Source: Sorex araneus | Taxonomy: Eukaryota > Chordata > Mammalia > Eulipotyphla > Soricidae | DNA: 64,000 bases | Direction: 5' to 3' | Assembly: GCF_027595985.1 (NCBI RefSeq) | Contig: NC_073313.1 | Coordinates: forward strand, 79,879,994-79,943,993 | Shown: positions 11,000 to 23,694 of the stretch, one piece after another | Numbering within the stretch: the stretch's first letter is position 1 | How the letters are laid out: every line of letters begins with the position of its first letter | Position numbers and translations under genes: made by a program | The notes under the pieces: model-generated | Databases searched by the model: none | What the model saw: the letters and a program-made list of their open reading frames with translations, nothing else | What the model was told of the DNA's origin: nothing

Positions 11000-13015
11000 A
11001 TCCATTGTAATCGTCTTAATTTTCTCTTTAGTGCATATTTTAAAACATTATATTCTCTCCTTTTCACCATTAGAACAGTTTCTAGTATCAGAACGCATTT
11101 TTATCACACATACTAGGTCTTTTTCCGATATTCTGATTTTGTTTTCCAGGTTGAGTGGGACCAAGCCAAACATCTAGTTCAGTGGTTGGAGTCTACGATT
11201 TTTAGATTTTAGGTATTCGTTGATTGGTTCACTTCCAGATTAGTCACTTCCAAATAGATATACTGAAGGCTAGTGTTATAGCTTTGAGCACAAAGGCCAA
11301 ACTTTCTGTCCTAGTGGAACATACCTTCTGTTCATACCCATGTGATTTCCTAACTGTGGAGTCATAAAACAGAAAAAAAGAGCAGATGGGAGCCCTTGTA
11401 GCTCCAGACTCATGTGTAAAAATTGTTGTTTCAGAGCAGTACTACAATCTGTAGGAATCAAAGAGAGGTTCCAAGTTGTTGTGGGTCAAGGCTACTATCA
11501 TTTCCTCATTTAATTCTCTATTGATTTAATGTGGAAGAGTTTTCTGCAAGTGGCAGCTGATTATTGTCGGTGGTGATCCTGTCCCAGGCAGTGCTCCATA
11601 ACCATTCTCCCTAGAGTAACAGAATCACATCAGCATCTATTGTGAATAATTTCCCTTCATCCCTTTTTAAATAGTAAGTCCCAGAATCTGCTTCTTTTCT
11701 GGAGCCAGTCCATCAGTGGCACACTTAAAATGTTCTGTCTTAGAGATATATCAACTCTGAGGCTCTCTGCCATAACTTCAAATGTAGGGTCCTTGATCAT
11801 TTCATTAGGATATTACTCTTTCATCTCAAAATGGATGATATCATGATACTAATAACTGAAAGCAAAAAGTATCAGGTTGGGCTAAGTTAGAAACATGGCT
11901 TTAATAAATTAAATGAAAAGAAGGGACTTGCTTCCATAAGTTTCTAGAGCCTTAGAGCTCATTAAGTAGAGCTACCCAGCTAGTGTGTGCTGGGAACTGG
12001 TTTTCAGATGTGTTGTACATAAATACCCGTTAGCTCATTTAGGGGAGAAATTCAGTGAATAATTGTAAAAAAAATCAATAATATGTGTGAGTTCAAAGTG
12101 TGGGTGCGTGGCACGTGCGGTGGCCGAGGGCCGCCTCCCCTGCTACCCCAGCAGAAGAACAAAGAGACTGGGGACCACAGTCTGATGGTCAAAATGGCCT
12201 GTTAAATGTAGAACTGTTAGCATACTTATAGCACATCGCACACCTGAGGGGGTCGAGGTATAGAACTGCACGCAGGTGTGATTGATCATTTACAGAGGTA
12301 AAGTGTATCAATAGAGGCAATTCTCTGGTGGGATTAACTCAAGGAGACATTATCTCCCAGGGATATCTATATTGCTTTTCTCTTTCACTTTAGTTGTATG
12401 TATTAAACAATTAAGTTTATTTCTTATTAATACTTGGAGTTATTTGGATAAACAGTAAAGGATATGGATTCCAAATCTTAGTTCTCTGGGCTAGGAGGCA
12501 AGCAAGGCTTTTACTGTAAATCCCAGACTAAGTCCTCAAGTAACTCCAGCTTGTCCTTCCCCATGGGGATCCTGTCTCTTATGTCATAACAGCTTGCATT
12601 AAGACTGCACTTTTATGCTTTCTAGACTGTCCCATTTCAATGCTGAGGTAGCTTTGCCATTCATGCCGGGTCCATCCAAGACCCACTGTGTTAGGAACTA
12701 TGGCAACCGATGCCTGAGTCAAGTAATTATGACAGATGCCCAGGAGCAGATACATTTCAGAGTCAATTATCTCCCAAGTATTAGGAGCATAGCATTAATT
12801 GTCTTTCTGTGTTTAAACAAAGAACATTGCTCTATAGTAAAATATGAAAAGGCTATAGGGGAAATACAAAAGCAAATAATTCACTACAAATACAAAGTCC
12901 AAAGTTACCAGAAAGTTTGACTTATAAGTTACCAAATCTGACTTGGGAAATTGTGACAATGAAAGGTAAAGCACAAAGGCAAGGTTAAAGATAAACTCGG
13001 GGGATTAGGGGTGCT
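11000..13015. other. Unassigned stretch downstream of the CT55-like gene
   Basis: 11000-12080 shows nothing recognisable. A GC-rich patch at about 12105-12180 (GCGTGGCACGTGCGGTGGCC) starts a 900-base segment with LTR-like features (TCTCTTATGTCATAACAGC; GCACTTTTATGCTTTCTAG), but no partner copy or retroviral coding remnant was found. Confidence 0.3.
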
Positions 13016-13179
13016 TGTATGAGCACTGTAAGCTTCTCTTGGTGGGGTGGAGGGAAAAGGGGCAATTCACTGATGAAGACTAAAACACGTAGGGTCAATG
13101 TCCAGGAATATAGAAGAGTTGCAAACTATAGCTCTTGGACCAAATCTACATATCTTTCAAATTTTGTGGGTTTTTCTTT

Positions 13180-13272
13180 TCGGTTGTATGTGTGGTACCA
13201 GGGAGTAAACCTGGGGTCTCACACGTGCAAGACAGGCACTGTACCACCAAGCCACATTCCTGGGCCCTATGC
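13180..13272 (-). mobile_element. Old tRNA-derived SINE fragment
   Basis: The reverse strand reads ATGTGGCTTGGTGGTACAGT (A box) and CCCCAGGTTTACTCCCTGG (B box). The head resembles the element at 1622-1840 more than type A. Confidence 0.5.
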
Positions 13273-13296
13273 AATTTAAATTTTAAATACATTTTA

Positions 13297-13848
13297 TTTT
13301 ATTTTTTTTTTTTTTGTTTTAATTTTTTTTTTTAATTTATTTATTTTTAATTAGAGAATCACCGTGAGGGTACAGTTACAGATTTATACACTTCTGTGCT
13401 CACACTTCCCTCATACAAAGTTTGGGAACCCATCCCTTCACCAGTGCCCATTCTCCACCACCCGTAAACCCAGTGTCCCTCCCACCCTCCCCAATCCCAT
13501 CTCCCCCCCACCCCACCCTGCCACTGTGGCAAGGCATTCCCTTCTGCTTTCTCTCTCTAATTAGCTGTTGTGGTTTGCAACAAAGGTGTTGAGTGGCCGC
13601 TGTGCTCAGTCTCTAGCCCTCATTCAGCCCGCAACTCCCTTCCCCCACATGGCCTTCGACTGCAATGTAGTTGGTGATCGCTTCTCTGAGTTGACCTTTC
13701 CCCGGAACGTGAGGCCAGCCTCGAAGCCATGGAGTCAACCTCCTGGTACTTATTTCTACAGTTCTTGGGTGTTAGTCTCCCACTCTGTTATTCTATATAC
13801 CATAGATGAGTGCAATCTTTCTATGTCTGTCTCTCTCTTTCTGACTCA
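13297..13848 (-). mobile_element. 5'-truncated L1 with 14 bp target duplication
   Basis: TTAAATACATTTTA at 13283-13296 recurs at 13849-13862. The insert begins with a poly(T) run and reads GAGAATCACCGTGAGGGTAC, GCCCATTCTCCACCACC and TGAGGCCAGCCTCGAAGCC. Confidence 0.92.
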
Positions 13849-14005
13849 TTAAATACATTTTAGGGACGGGGGTTCCCAAGTGTTTCTCAGGAGAGCTGGA
13901 GCTACTCCAAGCAATTCTAGGTTGGGCTAGCAGTTTCAAGCAAGGGCCTAGGATATAGTGCTTCTTAGAATCTGTAGTACCAGCGATTTATTTTGTTTGT
14001 TTGTT

Positions 14006-14175
14006 AAGTTTTATGTTTGGGACTACACCTAACGATATTCAGGGGTTACTCCTGGATATGCACTCAGGAATTACTTCTGGAAGTGCTTGGGAGATCATAT
14101 GGGATGTCAGGGATCAAACTCAGGTCGGTCATGTGCAAGGCAAGTGTCCTATCGGTTGTACAATCGCTCCAGCCC
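14006..14175 (-). mobile_element. Type A SINE
   Basis: Reverse copy with ATTCAGGGGTTACTCCTGGA, GATCATATGGGATGTCAGGG and ACAATCGCTCCAGCCCTA. Confidence 0.9.
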
Positions 14176-14420
14176 TAGGACAAGAACCCTTCTTACAAGA
14201 TATCTCATTTTTCTTTTCCTTTATTCTTGGTGCTTTATACTTTCTTTAGGAATTGCATCTTTACAATACTTACAATTCTATTGTTGCTTGCAAAAATCTC
14301 ATATATTTCAAGCTAAAGGCAAACATATATGTGAAAGAGATGTAAAGCATCAGTAAGTTAATAAACTGTTTACTGCAAGTAAAAGAAAATGCCACTCCAG
14401 TGGCTTAATGAGGTAAACTG

Positions 14421-14668
14421 TATCAGTGTATCACTGTTATCCCATTGCTCATCGATTTGCTTGAGCGGGCGCCAGTAACGTCTCCGTTGTGAGACTTGTT
14501 ACTGGTTTTGGCATATTGAATATGCCACAGGTAGCTTGACAGGCTCTGCCGTGCAGGCGGAATACTCTTGGTAGCTTGCCTGGCTCTCCGAGAGGGTCAG
14601 AGAAATCAAAGCCAGGTCGACTGTGTGCAAGACAAACACCCTACATGCTGTGCTATTGCTCCAGCCTA
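14421..14668 (-). mobile_element. Type B SINE
   Basis: Reverse full-length copy from TATCAGTGTATCACTGTTAT through GCTTGAGCGGGCGCCAGTAA and GAATATGCCACAGGTAGCTT to GCTATTGCTCCAGCC. Confidence 0.92.
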
Positions 14669-15174
14669 CCTAAACCGCCATGATTTGTTTTTTTGAAGAA
14701 TTCAACATGTCCCCATAAAAAGTTGGTATTTCATTTATATCTCTTATCACACCCTCTTTTATTTCATAAGAAATCTCCCATCAGACTCTGTCACTTCTAC
14801 CCAACTACCTTCACTCACATCTCAATCCAACAGTGTTATTATTCTATGTAGGGACTCCTTTAAATGTTCACTCTAATGATAGGGAGTTTTTACGAGGAGT
14901 TTGATGAGTGGACAACAGTAATTTCATTCATATGGTAAAGAAGTATTTCAGAGGTAGTGAAGAAGATGACTTTATTAATAATTTAGTAATATAAATTGGG
15001 TCTCTTAACCATTTCATGCTTGTGCAGTTACATCTGGACTAAAAGTGCCCTTTGCTTGGGATTATCGTTGGGCTTAATAGATGCACATTTTATATACCAA
15101 ATATTTCTCAGAAAACCAAGGAACTGTAGTGGTTTGGTGTTCCCTAATATATGAGAAGTAATATAAAAAATAAA

Positions 15175-16058
15175 AACAAAAAAATGGAACCATCACGTAT
15201 AAAAATAGTAGGAACAATCTGTGTTGTTGGGAATATGGTGAAAAGCAGCTCATCCATTGCTGATGGGAATGTTTTCTGGTAAAAATCCTATGGAAAACAG
15301 TATGGATAGTTCTCAGTAAACTTAGATTGAACTTCCATATGACTCAGTAATACTACTTTTGGTCACCTACTCCCAGAACATAAAAACACTCTCTCAAAAG
15401 GACTTTTGCACACCATTATCCATTGGTGGCATTCAGTACAATAGCTCAGATATGAAATCAACCTAGGTATCCAACAACAGATGAATGGATTATGAAGATG
15501 TGGTATATGTACCCAATGGAATACTATGCAGCTGCAAGGAATGATGAAATCATGCAATTTGCTGCAACGTGGTTGCAACTGAAAGGTAATCATGTTAAGT
15601 GAAGTAAACCAGAAGAAGAAAAACACACACAGGATGATGTCACTTATCTGTGGTATGTAGAATACTGGATGTAAAAGGGACACCTTGACCCCAGTGTTTA
15701 GAAAAGAGAGAATAGAGAAGGAAAGAAATCAAGAGGAGAAGAAAACAACAGGTAGTAATGGGTGAACAGGCATCAAGGCTTCAGTTGTACTGGTGATATG
15801 TGTGAGGGATATAGCTATATATCCAAAGCACAGACTCAACTACACTGAAAATATGAGATCTAAGCTGCAACCACGGAAACTTTGCAATGTGATTTCAAGT
15901 TGACTGTCAGGGATCGGATGGGCTTTGGGGTGTGGGGGGGTTATGGGAACTGGTGGAAGGAAGTTGACAGGGGTGAAGGGCTTGGTGTTGAAATATTATA
16001 TACCTAAAACTAAACTATCAATAACTTTGTAAATTATGGTTTTTTAATTAAAATTTGG
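15175..16058 (+). mobile_element. L1 3' end
   Basis: It has ATGAATGGATTATGAAGATG, GAATACTATGCAGCTGCAAG and GGATGATGTCACTTATCTG, then the 3' UTR with TTGTAAATTATGGTTTTTTA. Confidence 0.85.
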
Positions 16059-16079
16059 AGCCATCTCAAATTTTAGAAA

Positions 16080-16450
16080 AAGCCATAGTCAAGAGTGAGG
16101 GTAGGATCCCAGGCATGTCCCAGTATTCCTGCATGCTTGGGAATCCCTTAATGTGTCCAACACTAAGAAGTAAACAGCACTCTGAGTTGAATTGACTTAG
16201 CCAGAATTGAATCACCACTTGACAAACTTCCCACCAAATAAACCTGCACTAATTGAATAACCTCACTTGCACATATCTGACCTGAGTGGACTAACCTGTG
16301 CTTTTGTGTGTTTAAGGCCTTCCCACCTAAGAGCATCTCTGGCACACAACTTGAGTGCGTTTGAGTCTATGTTCTCTGCACAGCAGTCCTAAAGCCTCAG
16401 TAAATCTTTTCCTTTGTTTCAGCTCAGTTAGCCTTCAATTTTTTTTTGTC
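16080..16450. other. Unclassified segment, possibly LTR-like
   Basis: A compositionally distinct 370 bases contains AAGCCTCAGTAAATC and an LTR-like pyrimidine stretch (CTTTTCCTTTGTTTC). No paired copy or retroviral coding remnant was seen. Confidence 0.25.
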
Positions 16451-16459
16451 AATACTTGT

Positions 16460-18175
16460 CCCTAAAAGAAAACCTATAACTAGAAATTAGATTAAACTTG
16501 ATCCCACATAATCTGGGCTGAAGTGGACAAATTATGCAATGTAATTAAAATTCGAAAATTGGGGAAAGAGTGACCAATTATGTACAGTTACTGTCTTGTT
16601 TGGGTCATGGGGTCCAAAATCTTTAGAGACGGACTGGGGGATTCTCTCTGTGAAAATGAATGTCCTGCATCCATCATCAGGAGCAGGAATGCAGTTGTGT
16701 TTGGGGAAAGATTCTTTTCTGAATTATCTGTGGGAAAAGAGTGGCACATGAGTTCTCAACTGTGGCAATAATGCATATGAGGTCTCCCCACCATATGGCG
16801 GCTGAAGTGCTTGAAATAGGTGTGTGACCACATGGAAGCTTTGTGGGTAGATATAAATCATATCCTATGTAAGGTCAGCTCTTTGTATTCAGTAAGATTT
16901 TTATAATATTCGGCTTCAAGTGTTGTGTGCCGTGAGAGACTCAATAGAACAGATACTTTCCCATAATGATGGTGAGTGATCATCTGCGACAGAAGAACAG
17001 AGGTGCTTAGAAGGTCACATACCTTTGGGTGTGGGTGTTAGAAGAGGCAAAAGCCAATAGACAATACAAGTCAAAAAGGCAAACACTGGAGCAATATGTT
17101 CCAGAGCACAGGCGAGCACGTCCCATGCGCAATGTTTATGAACTCTCAAACTCTTTGCCTGGACTGAATTCCAGAGAAGAAGTATGGGTGAGTGATTATA
17201 CCTTGATTTTTTAGCTTTCAATAAAATATCACTTTATAATGGTTACGTTATTTAGCATTTGACTTTATGTTAAGGTCCTCCATTTTATCTAATGGCTACT
17301 AGGATTTAAGTATCTGAAATATTATTTCAGGGAGTCAACCAAGCAGTGTGCAGGAGACCCAGGGTCATTCTTATCATTCTCGGTTTACCAGGGCTGGTGG
17401 GGTAGTCAGTGTTGTCCTGAGGATGTGGTGCTTCTCCTCTCTCCAGCGACATTCTGGGGAGCCTCAGGAATAAGGCTAGCAATACTCAGAGAGTTTCATG
17501 TGGAGCTGGGGATCTAACGGAGGGAGTTTGCATGCAAGGCATGAATCCTAACTCTGACCCTGAAATACTGTTTTTATAAGAAATTATTTTCATGTAATAA
17601 TTAAACTACAAAAAAATCTGAGTTTATCCCCTAACAGAAATTTGCATATAAGTATTTTTTATGGAAAAACCCCAAATTTCTTTTGATGTATTGAAGTTTC
17701 TTTTTTATATACATGTATTTTAATACAAAAGTTTGAATGGTTCTAGTATCTGATTTCCATATACTTGGCAAACCAAAGTCCTTGAGACTTACTGTTGAAA
17801 AATAAAGGTCCAAGGAGGAAAGGTTTTGTTTGTTTCGTTTTTGCTTTTGAAAAGATAATAAAAAAGTCTATTTTCTTTAATATGACATAAAGCATTATGT
17901 AACAAATATTATCAATTTAATCTTTATTATGTTCAGCTGTGAAAAAGCTTTAGTACTAATATGGAAATTAAAACATTCCCTGAGTTAGAAAAATTTAACA
18001 TAAATTTCCCCCATGGTTGTAATACAGTTTCAAAGTAGTTATTATAAACTGGGATGAATAATAATCTTGTTTGAATTAAAGAGAGTAATTAGAAATATAA
18101 TTAAGGTGAAATTGATTTGATATACTAATGTGATTTATCATCATCATGGGTAAATTTTATCTCTTTTATTATTAT
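16460..18175. other. Unassigned AT-rich stretch
   Basis: No gene seen. 17375-17570 may be a very old reverse SINE (GGGGATCTAACGGAGGG, GCATGCAAGGCATGAATCC). Confidence 0.35.
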
Positions 18176-18179
18176 TTTT

Positions 18180-18352
18180 TTTTGGTGGGGCACACCTAGC
18201 AATGCTCAGGGATTACTCCTGGCTTCATACTCAGATCACATTTTGCAGGCTCAGGGGACCTTATGGGTGGGGTACCAGGGGCTGAACCCCAGTTGGCCAC
18301 TTATAAAGCAAGTGCCCTACTCACTCCTATGTACTATTTCTCCAGCTCCCTC
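18180..18352 (-). mobile_element. Type A SINE, old
   Basis: Reverse copy: GGGGCACACCTAGCAATGCT, GGATTACTCCTGGCTTC, CAGTTGGCCACTTATAAAGC and TACTATTTCTCCAGCTCCC. Confidence 0.75.
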
Positions 18353-18354
18353 TT

Positions 18355-19630
18355 TTGATATTTTAAAGATCAAAAAAGCCAACTGCTTTCAAGATAAAAT
18401 AGGACCATTAAGAAAAAATAACTTGACATTAATTATAAATAACTTATTCCTGGAAGTTCTAAGGTTTAGGTTGCTATTGGTTCCACTAAGTCATTGTATG
18501 TGTGTAAAGATTTGAGTTTTGTTAGTGAAGACCAAGATATGCTACTTTTAATTTGGAGAATATTAATATGAGGGCAATTGAGGGACTGCAGATACATATA
18601 AAGCTTATATCTTTCCATCTCTGAATGAAAGCAAGCTACAAGGTGTTTTTCTTTCCCATACCATGGAAATCACAGACCGCAGTGACTTGAATCTACTCAA
18701 TAAATCTTGCTAAACAACCCTCAGGGAACTATACATTTCCTCACCACCTTCCCATAATTTACTGCTCCTATATTCCCAAATTGCTCGAGTCACTTCTACA
18801 CAATTTATCACTTTTAATTAAAGTAGTAATAAGCTCCTGGGTTTAACTGCTCCTTTAGATTTCCATTTATTTTATGTAAGTATACTGTGTAAATAAAAAT
18901 ATTAAAAAATTATAAATTTTTTCCTGATTGTGTGAGTAGGTTAATTTGCAGGTGTTAAGAGGTTGGGAAGCGAAGGGTTAAGTCAGATAGAAGGGGCTGG
19001 ATAAGTGGTTTACAGGGCCTTTAATTCCAGAAAGCCAGCTTTGTAAGTGGAAAGCTGCTTAAAGGTTCTGTAATTGCTTTATCTCTGGTACTTTTCCCAG
19101 ATAGAATTCCCTTGAGAAAAACCCACTTTAGAAATTTCTTCTGCACCAGTCCTTTGGTACCCTTTGATATGTAAACGTTTAGCCAGATTGTATTAGCATA
19201 GATAGGCAAATCTCTGCAAATGTTTGTCTTTGTTCTTCTGATGATTGTTGGTTTAAGGCAACAAATAGGGCAGTGCAGGAGAGGTTGAGCTCTCTGTTGT
19301 TAGTCCCCTGACTCATGCTTTTTTTTAACTTATTTATGTCCTGTCTTCTTAATCCTCTTGGTTTCCTCTGTTTTTAAACGTTTTCACCCCGGGCAGCCGG
19401 CACTAAACCAATGAAGATTTTTTTTTCACTTCTTTGTTAATGGAAGGGAACAGTTCTCTGTAAACACAGGCATTTTGACTTATAAAATGTGTTTTAAAAC
19501 AAAGTATGTTGGAAGTTAGTCGTATTGTGGAACTATTAGAATATGAAATGCCTCTCTAAGAGATATTTTGTAAAATTTAGTTCAAAATAGCTTCAAATTA
19601 CACCCTCCCCTGTTTCTTTTACATAGTAAT
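18355..19630. other. Unassigned stretch with few repeats
   Basis: No coding sequence. 18920-19300 is the longest part in this neighbourhood without obvious repeats, so it could hold conserved noncoding sequence; nothing specific is visible. Confidence 0.3.
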
Positions 19631-19645
19631 AGAAATGGAGGGGAG

Positions 19646-19831
19646 GGGCTGGAGCAATAGCACAGCGGGTAGGGCGGGTAGGGCGTTTGCCTTGCACGCG
19701 GCCAATCCGGGTTCGATTCCCAGCATCCCATATGGTCCCCTGAGAACCGCCAGGAGTAATTCCTGAGTGCAGAGCCAGGGGTCACCCCTGTGCATTGCCA
19801 GGTGTGACCCCAAAAAAGCAAAAAAAAAAAA
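19646..19831 (+). mobile_element. Type A SINE with 15 bp target duplication and a doubled A-box stretch
   Basis: AGAAATGGAGGGGAG at 19631-19645 recurs at 19832-19846. The head carries GGGTAGGGC twice in a row (about 19669-19686). Confidence 0.93.
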
Positions 19832-20056
19832 AGAAATGGAGGGGAGCAGGAAAGGAAATGAGAGGAGTAGGGAATGTATTAATTAAATAATAGCAATATG
19901 GAAAATGTTTGAAAGCAGAATATTGATATTAATAGAATGCAGAAATTGAGCTCTATGGAACATGGGGCATAAAGTAAAATAAGAAATAAGTAAATGAATG
20001 AATTTTTTGTTTGTTTACATGAAAAACTGTGCAACTCATACAAAATTTATGAAGTA

Positions 20057-20228
20057 GAGGGGCCCAAAGTGATAATACAGTAGGTAGGGCATTTGCCTTG
20101 CATGCAGTAGACCTGGATTCTATCCCCACCGGCGAATATGGTCCCCTGAGCACACCAGGACTGATCCCTGAGTACAAAGCCAGGAGTATGCCCTGAGCAT
20201 GACCAGCTGTAGCCCAAAGATCAAAATA
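20057..20228 (+). mobile_element. Type A SINE, old
   Basis: It has GTAGGGCATTTGCCTTGCAT, a diverged B box, GGTCCCCTGAGCACACCAGG and a decayed tail. Confidence 0.8.
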
Positions 20229-20809
20229 ATGATAATTTCTGAGGTACAAAGCAATTTTGAAAGTTGATAGAATTACTTTAACTTTCATTAGGCAGAAATG
20301 CATTCCAATGCAAAGAACAACAAAGTCGTCTTCCATAAGCAATTCATTTGAAGGTTTCTAGGTACAGAACCTCAGATAGTAAGGTAGTCTTCATAAAGGG
20401 ATTAATGGACTATGATTCTTGGGGACTGTTTTCTTGCATGTTGAAACTTTTCCACCCTAAAAGCAGAAATGCTTATTTGACTTTTAGGAATAAAATCAAA
20501 GATTCACAATGTACTAAAATACTTTTTAAATGTTGGTGTTTTTGTTTTAAAAAAAACCTAAGTCCTGCTACTACACATGAAGCAGATTCAGAACTTGCAT
20601 TTCAATATGATCCCTATGATCTGATTAAAATCAGAAGACCACTAGTTTAACTTAATTATTAACGAGTTGTGTTAACAGTTGTTAACAATGGGAAAGTTGT
20701 GTAAGTAGTGACTAAATATGTAGAGCCTATAAACAATATATTTCTCGAAAGTAGTCCTCTTTTGGTGAACAAATTTACCTTTTTTTTGGTTGGTCTTTGG
20801 TTTTTAACA

Positions 20810-20977
20810 TTTTTCTTTTGGGACAGCACACGGCAGTGCTCAGGGGCTTATTCTTGGCTCTGTACTCTGATATCACTCCTGGTGATGCTCAGGGAACCAT
20901 GTGGGATGCTGGGGATGGACCCTGGATCAAGGCAAAAGCCCTACCCACCATACTATCTCCAGCTCCCCACAGTGAAC
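20810..20977 (-). mobile_element. Type A SINE, old
   Basis: Reverse copy: AGCACACGGCAGTGCTCAGG, CACTCCTGGTGATGCTCAGG, CTACCCACCATACTATCTCC. Confidence 0.8.
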
Positions 20978-20979
20978 AT

Positions 20980-21790
20980 ATTTAAAATGCCCTGAGTCTT
21001 GAGTGCCAATCTTAAGGAGGCTCTTTGGGAGTTGGGAATAGGACCTAAATGCATCGTTTCTTTGTGATGCTTTACTTGTATCTCCACTTAATCTTCATCT
21101 GGGTGTCAGCCAAGGAGCTGATGCTTTTGTTCTTTCTAAGCAGATTCCAAGGAAACCACTGAGATTTTTGTGCAGTTTCAGGAAAGGAAACTGCCGGGCA
21201 GAACGAGCCAGAATCCTGACCCACAGTTACCACATCCTTCTCTTGTTCCAGTTTAGTTGTTATCAGTGGGCCTGCTCGGTTATGAGTTATTTCCACTTAG
21301 AGCACCTGAGACGATTTCCCCCCTAATCTTTGCTCTATGAAGTGACCGAAACCTGAACTGTATTGGCAGGTGAATAAGATCCATGGGACGTGGGACCCTT
21401 CTTGTTAGTGGCCCTCTTAGTCTCCCTCTGTACTCTCAGTGATATTTGGGCCCCCCTCCATATGTGCTCACGTTAGGTTGAGTTCAGCTTACGTGAGAGA
21501 CATCCAAGAGCATCAGGCCACTCCTTCCTTGTTGTAAAGGACTCGGGTTCAGGGACTTTCAGGGCTGCACATTGGCAACTGAGTCCAGTGGAACTACCTT
21601 ATTCCAAGGTTTTACAATCTGTTCAGAACTCTAATCAAAATTACTCAAAACCACAAATTTCCTTATGCGGTGGCCTTAAAGATGGCTAATGCTAAAAGTT
21701 TTCATGTTTTATACTGCTGGTTGCTTTCACCTGGAATGAATATTGACTAATGCTTCTCAGCCTTGAATCAAAATTGTTGCCCACTGTGAT
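20980..21790. other. Unassigned unique-looking stretch
   Basis: Moderate GC content, no SINE or L1 signatures, and no open frame with convincing protein character. It could be regulatory or part of an unrecognised repeat. Confidence 0.3.
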
Positions 21791-21799
21791 CATTTTTTT

Positions 21800-21955
21800 A
21801 AAATTTTGGGGCCAGCAGTGTTCAGGACTATTCTCCTGGCTTTGTGCTCAGGGATCACTCCTAGTGGGCTCAGAAACCATATGGGTGTTGGGAATCGAAC
21901 CTATGTTGGTGGCATGCAAGGCAAACACTACCTTCTGTTCTGTTGTTCTGGCCCT
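21800..21955 (-). mobile_element. Type A SINE, old
   Basis: Reverse copy: GGGCCAGCAGTGTTCAGGAC, GGATCACTCCTAGTGGGCTC, GGTGGCATGCAAGGCAAAC. Confidence 0.75.
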
Positions 21956-22074
21956 TAATGTGATTGTAATCATGATCTAAATGTAATCAACCACTAAGTA
22001 AAGCTTGTGTAGCGCCAGCATTTAGTGTATATTTGCTTCCCATCCCTGTTTACTCTCTCTCAAGTTGTGCCAGG

Positions 22075-22252
22075 TACCCCTCTCGGAGAGCACAGCAAGC
22101 AATCGAGAGTATCCCGCTTGCACAGCAGAGCCTGGCAAGCTCCCCGTGGCGTATCCGATATGTCAAAAATAGTAACAACAAGTCTCACAATGGAGATGTT
22201 ACTGGTGCCCGCTCGAGCAAATCGATGAGCAACAGGATGACATTGATACAGT
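22075..22252 (+). mobile_element. Type B SINE lacking its tRNA head
   Basis: It begins inside the body at CCCCTCTCGGAGAGC, lacks the long CTGACCC block of type C, and ends with GAGCAACAGGATGACATTGA. It may be a 5'-truncated type B copy. Confidence 0.75.
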
Positions 22253-22547
22253 CATACAATGTTAATGAGTTGTTTAGCTGTTGAGCTTGGTTTGGCTTCA
22301 TGTCTAGCAACTTTCACCTTGGTTATATTTGTGATGGAATAACATTAAGTTGCATTAAGGAATGCCGAGGATTGATCAGTGTCAGTATGGAAAGAACCAC
22401 CGTATTTTCTTAACTGTCTCTCCGGTACCACTTTGGTGTCTTTCCTGATAAAGAATTTCTGCTCCCTCAAGTCAAATTGAAAAGTATCTCTCAACTTTTC
22501 ATCAGCTCAACGGGTGACCCCCGGATGTTGGGGTGAATATTGTGTGT

Positions 22548-22583
22548 ATTTTTTGTATTTTATTTTATTTTATTTTATTTTTA
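22548..22583. repeat. (TTTTA)n short repeat
   Basis: Several tandem ATTTT units in a row, followed by a T-rich stretch. Confidence 0.85.
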
Positions 22584-22788
22584 AATATTGTGTGTAAAGG
22601 GGTTATTTTTAAAGCAAGATAGTTGTTTTTCTTAATTTTTTATCTTATAAGATAGTTTACTATATTTGATTACGTTTAATATTCAAACACCAATCCCAGG
22701 TAGTTGGTTTTTTGGGGGAGGAGGAGATATTTGTTTAGGGATTACTCCTGCTGTGTTCTAAAGAAATTTATTTAAATTTATTTAAAGA

Positions 22789-22965
22789 AAGGGCTGGAGT
22801 AGTAGTATTGTGGGGAGGGCTCTTACCTTGCACAAGGCCAATCCAGGTTCAAATCTGGGAATTCCAAACAGTCCCCCAAGCCACAACAGGAGTGATACTG
22901 GTTTATTCCAAGTTCGAATAAGCCATGAGCACTGCCTGTTGTGACCCCAAAATTGAAACACACAC
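22789..22965 (+). mobile_element. Diverged type A-like SINE
   Basis: GGGCTGGAGTAGTAGTATTG head, CAAGGCCAATCCAGGTTCAA B box and a TGTGACCCCAAAATTG tail ending in (CA)n. Confidence 0.75.
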
Positions 22966-23039
22966 AGATACACACGCATGCATGATAATTCTTTGAGCAG
23001 AAAGAGACTAGAGATTTGTTCATGCTGAGCTGAGTCCCT

Positions 23040-23475
23040 GTGGCTGCCCCCATGGCGGAACCATTTTGGGAGCTGTGTTTGCTGTGAGTAGCCTTGACGC
23101 TCAGGGGTGTTTAATCAAAGGAGCTCCTGGCCTAGGAGGCAGGCCCTGGCTGGGCCCATAGGGACCTTCTTTGGGGCCCAGGGAGGACTCCCAGATTTCA
23201 GGGCTGCAATATCCTCCCATGTACACTGAGCCCATCACTCCTCTCCTGACAGACAGCCAGAATTCCAGACTGCTATGCATCCACAGGAGAGGATGGAGCA
23301 GTGTCTCCCCCAAGTGGGGCTTCGAACTGATGTGGGAAGGTGCCTGCCATCAGGACATTTCCGGGTCCAAGGCAGGGAGTTTCCTGGTCAAGGCTGCAGG
23401 TTTTCCTCTCAATGTTCACAGCTTCTTCAGGTCTTTGGGGTCTAATGCTGATCCTTGGGATTAACAGGTGAGATA
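23040..23475. other. GC-richer segment without recognisable genes
   Basis: It begins near CCATGGCGGAACCATTTTGG and is GC-richer than its flanks. Overlapping frames on both strands are short and unlike known proteins. It may be an L1 5' UTR piece, but this is not established. Confidence 0.25.
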
Positions 23476-23694
23476 AGATGATGCTGAGGCATGGTTCTGG
23501 AGGTTGTTTGCATGGAATCTTTGTGAATTTTATTCTTTGCATGAAAACAAAGATTTTTGCTGCATATGCCATCTGTTCAGTCCCTCACTCTCCATTTATC
23601 CTGGACCTGGTGACCCCCAGATGTCCTGGTCACCTGATTGAAGGCAAGAAACAGAAAAGAAAATAGTTTACATTCCTTACCAGAGAATTAGCCT

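Noticed and set aside
12090-13015. Endogenous retrovirus LTR
   Set aside because: Some LTR-like phrases are present, but no terminal inverted TG/CA pair, target duplication or second copy could be fixed, so it is only described as unassigned.
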